From: Undaria pinnatifida
Taxonomy: Eukaryota > Sar > Phaeophyceae > Laminariales > Alariaceae
DNA length: 64,000 nucleotides
Assembly: GCA_012845835.1 (NCBI GenBank)
Contig: JABAKD010000026.1
Location: 15,554,158-15,618,157 of the forward strand
Direction of reading: 5' to 3'
Shown piece after piece: positions 60,947 through 64,000 of this stretch. Each line of letters begins with the position of its first letter. The first letter of the stretch is position 1. The notes under the pieces are model-generated. The model was not told where the DNA came from and did not search any database. It was given only the letters and a program-made list of their open reading frames with translations. The position numbers were made by a program, and so were the translations under genes.

Positions 60947-61379
60947 GTGCACGGAGGATACTCTAATATCTTGGTGGAGGTTCACCCAACAGTATTCGTG
61001 CAGTCGTTCGAAGTTAACGATGCCGCAACGAAACCAAACGAAACGAGAAGGATAGCATGAAAAAATACTCTCATGACGTCGGCTGAATTTAGAGTCGATA
61101 CTCATGCTTGCAAGCTGGGTACTATATCCATCGGCCGTATTTAGTATGTTTTATATATCGAAACTTAGTATAAGATGAAATTGTGTTATGTTGCCTATCA
61201 TGTATAATAACCAACTAACGTACCAACAATTTCCTGAACACTTTGCTGCACTATTAAAAATAAAATCTCATTAAGAGATACTTCGAAGTACTAGGTAGTA
61301 GCAGGATACTTGCTACGCCCATAGTTCATACATTCATGCCGCTACGATCAGCACCAATCTTGGCAATAACATCACTCAC

Positions 61380-61451
61380 AGGTTCTCTAGAGAGCTCATG
61401 CCGTCGAAGATGCCGGGAGACAGGGTGCTGAAATCGTTGAAGTCCAGCTTT
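61380..61451 (-). CDS. Gene A LRR exon 3 (72 nt)
   Basis: Core KLDFNDFSTLSPGIFDGMSS. Phase 2/2, acceptor ACAG, donor GTGAGT. Confidence 0.92.
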
Positions 61452-61637
61452 CTGTTTCATCGTCGAGAGACAGAGGGTGCGTGGCGTGAAAAGAAGACGA
61501 GGGACCGGCCCGACATTATTATCGGGGGGGGGGCTGTTCGACTATTGGCCCATTCGACCATTGATACGTGGCAGGTATATCTGTTTCCCACCCTAAGTAA
61601 GCTTACCAGCACCGCCAATAGAACAAGCACCAACTCG

Positions 61638-61912
61638 ACACTCCATGTATACACTCTGGACATGTGTACACTCCATGTGCACACTCCATACATACACTCC
61701 ATGTACACACTAGTCGATGTATACACTAGTACGATTGGATGTATACGCTAGGCTATGTATACACTCCAAGTATACACTCCGTGTATACACTAGTCGATGT
61801 ATACACTAGTCGATGTTTACACTAGTCGATGTGTACACTAGTCGATGTATACACTAGTCGATGTATACACTCCCTCTATACACTAGTCGGTGTGTATGTA
61901 TATATGTACACT
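61638..61912. repeat. TACACTAGTCGATG minisatellite
   Basis: About 16 units of GTATACACTAGTCGAT with a TACACTCCATG variant at the left. Confidence 0.93.
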
Positions 61913-62339
61913 CCCGCCAAGGCTTCCGTAGGGGGGGAAGGAGGGGGCTTATTTTTCTATTCCTACTTGAGGAAATTCGCGCGCGTGGTTATGGTAGCTG
62001 ACTTACAATAGGATACTGTAGAAAAATGTGTTCGTGCAGCGGTCCGAACAACCCGTCGGAAGGGCGCATCCTAGATAAAATATTTTTTGAAAGTATTGGC
62101 GGTATGTACGTCGTGTTCTTATCGTAGCATGCGGCAGCACCTCCTCCAACGGGGGAGCCCTAAGACATTCACAGTTTCCACCCCTGTTATACAATAGCAC
62201 ACATCATGGATTGGAACCCTTGACCGCATATCCCTCATGATCCTAACACGACACCAAACGCATCGTGCTATAGTACTGGTAGTACGGTAGACGAACATCT
62301 ATTTTTTGCTGACGGTGTTCACTTGAGGAGCTGAATATA

Positions 62340-62401
62340 TATCAATACATTAACACACAAATACATCAATACTTCAATACATCAAGACATCAATACATCA
62401 C
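62340..62401. repeat. ATACATCA repeat
   Basis: Imperfect copies of AATACATCA. Confidence 0.85.
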
Positions 62402-62559
62402 AGACACAACATCAAAGTGCGGCATTTTTTAACAATATGAAAGTGCAGCAGAATGAAAAATTGGGTTGCCTAGTAGTAGTGCAGCTCGAATACTACTACA
62501 CTATTACCAATAGTAATGCTGCACTGTTAATTTTACTACACTATATACTACTACCCAGT

Positions 62560-62692
62560 AAATGATGCTACACGAATACTACGCTAATACTACACTAATA
62601 CTACACTAATACTACACTAATACTGCACCAATCCTACACTAATACTGAGTACTAAACAAACACCACATTATTACTATCACTAATACTACACT
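62560..62692. repeat. ACTAATACTAC repeat
   Basis: Eight or more copies of TACACTAATAC with variants. Confidence 0.9.
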
Positions 62693-62848
62693 AGCATTAC
62701 CGAGCAAGAACGAAATTGCGCCGCTATTGGGTCAAAAGGAGCCCCATCCGTCAGAAAAACAACATGATACTCGTACACGACAAATGGGCTGCTTTTCCCG
62801 CAGCACGCGTCTCCGCCCATTTATTTGACTACCTCGTTAATATATTCA

Positions 62849-62985
62849 CGTTTGGATATTATCATCACGTTTGGATAATATATTATCATCACATTTGGAT
62901 ATTATCATCACGTTTGGATATTGTCATCACGTTTGGATATTATCATCACGTTTGGATATTATCATCCCGTTTGAATATTAGCATC
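62849..62985. repeat. TTTGGATATTATCATCACG minisatellite
   Basis: Seven units of 19 to 20 bp. Confidence 0.95.
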
Positions 62986-63067
62986 CCTTGAGGTTCACCC
63001 CCTATTTGTATCTATCTATAGTTTCCCATCTATGGGTAAATTTCAGCCAAACGTTGGCTTGACTCAC

Positions 63068-63142
63068 AGTTCGACGAGAGATTCGCGTGGGCCGTCGAAG
63101 GTGTTTGCAGGAAGATCGGCGATGTCGTTGTCCTCCAGGCTC
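63068..63142 (-). CDS. Gene A LRR exon 2, one residue long (75 nt)
   Basis: Core SLEDNDIADLPANTFDGP then RESLVE. Phase 2/2, acceptor TACAG-like, donor GTGAGT. One extra codon sits between FDG and the last Leu, in the convex loop where LRRs tolerate insertions. Confidence 0.88.
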
Positions 63143-63821
63143 CTGTATCAACGACCGCGGTATACAGTAGTAAAAATGCATACACAGAGAGAAGATGATT
63201 AATTATTTGTGCTGTTCAAGAGTGCAATAGAGATAAGAAGGGCTGGGGTATGCCTTGTGACACCATGATGTTTGGCAATCGGGCGACGGACGCGATACAC
63301 CACGGCTCCGGTAGTGCCTGTGGAAAGTGTGCTAAATCCGGGTAACTAGTTATTCGACGCTACAGTTGACACACGGTGTGCAGTTCTTCAGTTACGATCT
63401 TGCCCCTTTCTACGCATCGCTTTACGCACACGGCATACGAGACGAAGAGGATCAGCCCTGAGCATTTGTATTTCGCGCTTCGGTTGGGGTTAGATCTCTC
63501 GCTAGTATGAGATTGCTAGCTGTCGTAGACCTTACCACGTATTCGACACTCATTCGACACCATGGTTGGCGCACCCTGCGTACGAGACGAATATCACTCA
63601 TCGTCTATTCGGTGAAAATCCCCGTTGCAAAATTGTCGGAGCATCGGCGAATTTAAGGTGCAAGGTACACACCCATATGCCCCGTCGCATGCATGATATC
63701 AACTTCGCGGCCGATATTTTGTCCTTACTCAAAATCCGGCCACCCACGTGGCCTATGCCTTTGGGAAAGCCGGCAAAACTTGAGACGACAAGCAGACAGA
63801 TCCATTTATTTTGCCACTCAC
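63143..63821. other. Gene A intron, nothing recognised
   Basis: 0.68 kb between LRR exons 1 and 2 of the visible part; no repeats seen. Confidence 0.5.
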
Positions 63822-63893
63822 AAGAAGGTCAAATTAGGCGTGCCTTCAAACGTCCCCTCGTCCAGCGTGGTCAACTCGTTGGCTGAGATCGAC
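63822..63893 (-). CDS. Gene A LRR exon 1 in window (72 nt)
   Basis: Core SISANELTTLDEGTFEGTP. Phase 2/2, acceptor ACAG, donor GTGAGT. GTP subtype. It is the most 5' exon seen; earlier exons must lie to the right. Confidence 0.9.
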
Positions 63894-64000
63894 CTGTGGT
63901 GCGCAATCGCCATAACCAGGGAATACATGAAATTGATGCCAGGTTACTGTTCGCGAAACATGCAGTCAATGTTAGGTTACGGTTCCAACGCAAAACATGC

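Larger units (their letters stand above)
57451..63067. other. Gene A introns around LRR exons 3 to 5
   Basis: Outside the exons at 58826, 59909 and 61380 this holds a tandem duplication (60636-60946), a GTATACACTAGTCGAT minisatellite (61638-61912) and three AT-rich repeats between 62340 and 62985. A 220-codon plus-strand frame (59492-60154) runs antisense through LRR exon 4 and is taken as chance. Confidence 0.5.
39714..64000 (-). other. Gene A: LRR-EGF-stalk-discoidin receptor-like protein (3' part of gene, 17 exons seen)
   Basis: Minus-strand gene whose 5' end lies beyond 64000. In transcription order it has 14 LRR exons (63893 to 46632), a linker (44409-44354), an EGF-like exon (43010-42933) and a stalk plus F5/8 C-like exon (40442-39714). 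Joining them gives one open reading frame: LRR-LRR junctions are phase 2, the linker enters in phase 2 and leaves in phase 1, and the last two exons are phase 1. The architecture is that of an extracellular binding protein. No signal peptide (expected off the right edge) and no transmembrane segment or cytoplasmic domain was found, so it may be secreted, or a 3' exon was missed. It lies upstream of, and in the same orientation as, gene B, probably a paralogue. Confidence 0.85.

Overview
This looks like nuclear DNA of a complex eukaryote. Coding sequence is cut into very short exons with GT-AG introns, mostly 0.7 to 2.5 kb long, and the non-coding part is packed with minisatellites, homopolymer runs, TTAGGG-like tracts and short inverted-repeat elements. 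One leucine-rich repeat (LRR) per exon, joined to EGF-like and discoidin-type (F5/8 C) modules, best fits a stramenopile, most likely a brown alga or a relative. That assignment is an inference; no organellar, rRNA or housekeeping gene is present to confirm it.

The only genes I can support are two multi-exon genes on the minus strand, arranged head to tail. Gene A (about 64000 down to 39.6 kb; its 5' end lies beyond the right edge) has 14 single-LRR exons, then a linker exon that changes the intron phase, an EGF-like exon, and one large exon with a Pro/Thr/Ala-rich stalk and a discoidin-like domain. Gene B (16503 down to position 1; its 3' end lies beyond the left edge) starts with a signal-peptide exon and a short Cys-containing cap exon, then one 30-residue ribonuclease-inhibitor-type LRR exon, then eight or more 'typical' LRR exons. 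All the LRR-LRR introns are phase 2. The standard exon is exactly 72 nt, so any exon could be skipped, duplicated or swapped without shifting the frame. In every LRR-LRR junction the split codon rejoins to Leu, Val or Ile. The products are predicted secreted or cell-surface recognition proteins.

The 23 kb between the genes (about 16.5 to 39.6 kb) holds no recognisable gene. It carries a G/C-run-rich repeat family in both orientations (19.5-23.5, 26.2-27.4 and 35.5-36.4 kb), a 320-bp TTG array inside an 18-bp terminal inverted repeat, a head-to-head telomeric repeat at 24.1 kb, a CCGCGG-rich minisatellite (30.3-31.2 kb), ACATTA, ATTAGT and GATGAT arrays, and MITE-like elements with telomere-like cores at 33.4 and 35.2 kb. 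A second copy of the 35.2-kb element lies in gene A at 52.4 kb. A palindrome close to GTCACTCGCGCGAGTGAC recurs through the whole window.

The most interesting content is the pair of modular LRR receptor-like genes. Their exon design resembles the shufflable LRR exon arrays reported for brown-algal ROCO-type genes, but here on extracellular proteins with VLR/TLR-like 'typical' repeats. All sequences were read by eye; splice sites are inferred from GT/AG signals, phase and protein pattern, without transcript support.
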